The notes beneath the pieces were generated by a model. It made no database searches and had not been told where the DNA came from. It worked only from the letters and a program-made list of their open reading frames with translations. A stretch of 64,000 nucleotides of DNA from HXMU1420-13 sp965229525 (GTDB taxonomy: Bacteria; Bacteroidota; Rhodothermia; Balneolales; Balneolaceae): the NCBI GenBank assembly GCA_965229525.1, contig OZ245886.1, positions 1,860,001 through 1,924,000 on the forward strand, read 5' to 3'. The translations under genes were made by a program, and so were the position numbers. Every line of letters starts with the position of its first letter. Position 1 is the first letter of the stretch. This document shows, one piece after another, positions 63,011 through 64,000 of the stretch.

Positions 63011-64000
63011 ATGAATTTTAGTAATAAGTGGAGCATAATTAAACAAGTGAAGGGACTTGGTATTGGCAATGCTATTATTGTTTGTTTAGTAGGATCGTCT
63101 GTAGCCATTTTCTTCTTAATGGTGGAGAAAGAGATTGCTGTTGGTACAGAAGAATATGCTCCAGTGTTCGATCAATCTTTAGTTTTGCAAATCGAAATTC
63201 AAGCTTTAAAGGGAGCTGCAGATGGATACGATCTTGAAAAGTTTGAACAAAGTTTGTCAATTATTTCAAATGCACCATATCTATCACCCACAGAAAGAGA
63301 GTTTATAGTCCTTCTAAAAGAATTTACAAGCAACAATGAAATATCAGACCATGACATTGACCTTTTAATGAGTACGGCTTTCGAATTAAGTAAGTCATTG
63401 GAAAGCAAGTTAAAAGCACAGCAACACAAAGCGGCCGGACTAATAAATCTGGCATTTTTTGTAGTTGTAGGTGGAACAATTCTGGCCACATCACTGAATC
63501 TAATATTGGGTCGATTAATAGGAGTATCAATTAGAAAGTCTATGCGTAAAATGCTTGAACGACTTTCTAAAAGTTCAGCAGAATTAGATAGCAGTGCAAT
63601 ACAGGTATCTGATGCAAATCAGCATGTTGCACAAAGTAATAGTTTGCAAGCATCGAATATTGAGGAGGCCGCTTCTTCTGTAGAAGAAATTTCAACCCAG
63701 ATTACAATGAATACAGAGAATACGAATAGTACTGAACTGGCAATGAAAGATGCCGAAAATAAAATTGAATCTGGTGTTAAGGCTGTGAATGATTTAAAAA
63801 AGGTAATTGAGAAAATTAGAACATCTGCTCAAGATTCTACAAATGTGTTAAATACAATAGAAGGAATAGCATTTCAAACAAATCTACTTGCATTGAATGC
63901 TGCAGTAGAAGCTGCTAGAGCTGGTGATGCAGGAAAGGGTTTTGCTGTGGTAGCCGAAGAAGTACGTAATCTGGCACAAAGAAGTGCAGATGCAGCGAAA
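63011..64000 (+). CDS. Methyl-accepting chemotaxis protein, N-terminal 330 residues (cut by right edge)
   Basis: The frame starts at the ATG at 63011 after AGAGG (63001-63005 region) and stays open to the window end. TM1 lies at about 17-37, a ~105-residue helical extracytoplasmic domain follows, TM2 lies at about 143-166, then the cytoplasmic signalling domain. The highly conserved hairpin tip (I-A-F-Q-T-N-L-L-A-L-N-A-A-V-E-A-A-R-A-G) that contacts CheA/CheW is present near 288-307. A HAMP domain is short or not obvious between TM2 and the coiled coil. Ligand is unknown. Confidence 0.92.
   Translation, partial: MNFSNKWSIIKQVKGLGIGNAIIVCLVGSSVAIFFLMVEKEIAVGTEEYAPVFDQSLVLQIEIQALKGAADGYDLEKFEQSLSIISNAPYLSPTEREFIVLLKEFTSNNEISDHDIDLLMSTAFELSKSLESKLKAQQHKAAGLINLAFFVVVGGTILATSLNLILGRLIGVSIRKSMRKMLERLSKSSAELDSSAIQVSDANQHVAQSNSLQASNIEEAASSVEEISTQITMNTENTNSTELAMKDAENKIESGVKAVNDLKKVIEKIRTSAQDSTNVLNTIEGIAFQTNLLALNAAVEAARAGDAGKGFAVVAEEVRNLAQRSADAAK

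Noticed and set aside
1..64000. CRISPR arrays, insertion sequences, prophage or toxin-antitoxin genes
   Set aside because: No regularly spaced repeats, transposase or integrase motifs, or phage structural genes were found.

Overview
The window looks like a chromosomal segment of an AT-rich member of the Bacteroidota/Balneolota-Rhodothermota group. Support comes from T9SS type A C-terminal sorting domains, DUF4292, DUF4293 and DUF5686 family proteins, a Bacteroidota-type arginine operon with the ArgF'/ArgE' acyl-citrulline branch, a DksA-type protein with the zinc site reduced to one Cys, TSP3-repeat OmpA, and YpdA. Several genes (RND pump, dksA, MCP) carry recognisable Shine-Dalgarno sequences, which fits Balneola-like bacteria better than typical Bacteroidetes. 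This assignment is inference. Coding density is very high and no gene-free stretch exceeds 300 bases.

Layout. 1-6531: TetR (cut by the left edge) and a TolC/membrane-fusion/RND efflux operon, ended by a clear terminator. 6583-14506: DUF4293 protein, EamA exporter, TonB receptor, MltF-like transglycosylase, and a minus-strand RsbV-RsbW-RsbU partner-switching set. 14620-19160: SPOR lipoprotein, DUF5686 outer-membrane protein, OmpA/TSP3 protein and tRNA-Ala(GGC), with terminators. 19234-26167: an operon of a secreted protein, a FecR-domain protein, a 915-residue putative outer-membrane barrel and a CHASE2 adenylate cyclase, followed by the small SRP RNA gene (26209-26306). 26312-32879: YpdA, YheT-like hydrolase, a secreted subtilase with T9SS tail, and Ppx/GppA. 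32880-38562: five co-directional minus-strand genes (TPR, DUF4292 lipoprotein, EnvC-like degenerate M23 protein, small membrane protein, M28 peptidase).

38680-47723 is a tightly packed arginine operon: a leader region, a GNAT acetyltransferase (probable N-acetylglutamate synthase), argG, argC, proC, argD, argF', argB, argE', argH. Most genes overlap by a few bases. Upstream is a previously unannotated 21-codon leader peptide ending R-I-P-R-R-R, embedded in an RNA with an 11-base long-range inverted repeat. This is probably an arginine-sensing attenuator or translational switch and is the most interesting signal in the window. A palindromic interspersed repeat lies between argE' and argH and supplies the argE' stop codon.

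47768-53466: DinB-like protein and a surface-protein cassette (small T9SS cargo, filamentous repeat protein, and a DNRLRE protein with a C-terminal LAS-type peptidase signature) with strongly mosaic base composition. 53547-64000: BtuF-like protein, luciferase-like oxidoreductase, fructosamine kinase, fabF, TetR, low-molecular-weight phosphatase, an ileS-dksA-lspA operon and a methyl-accepting chemotaxis protein cut by the right edge.
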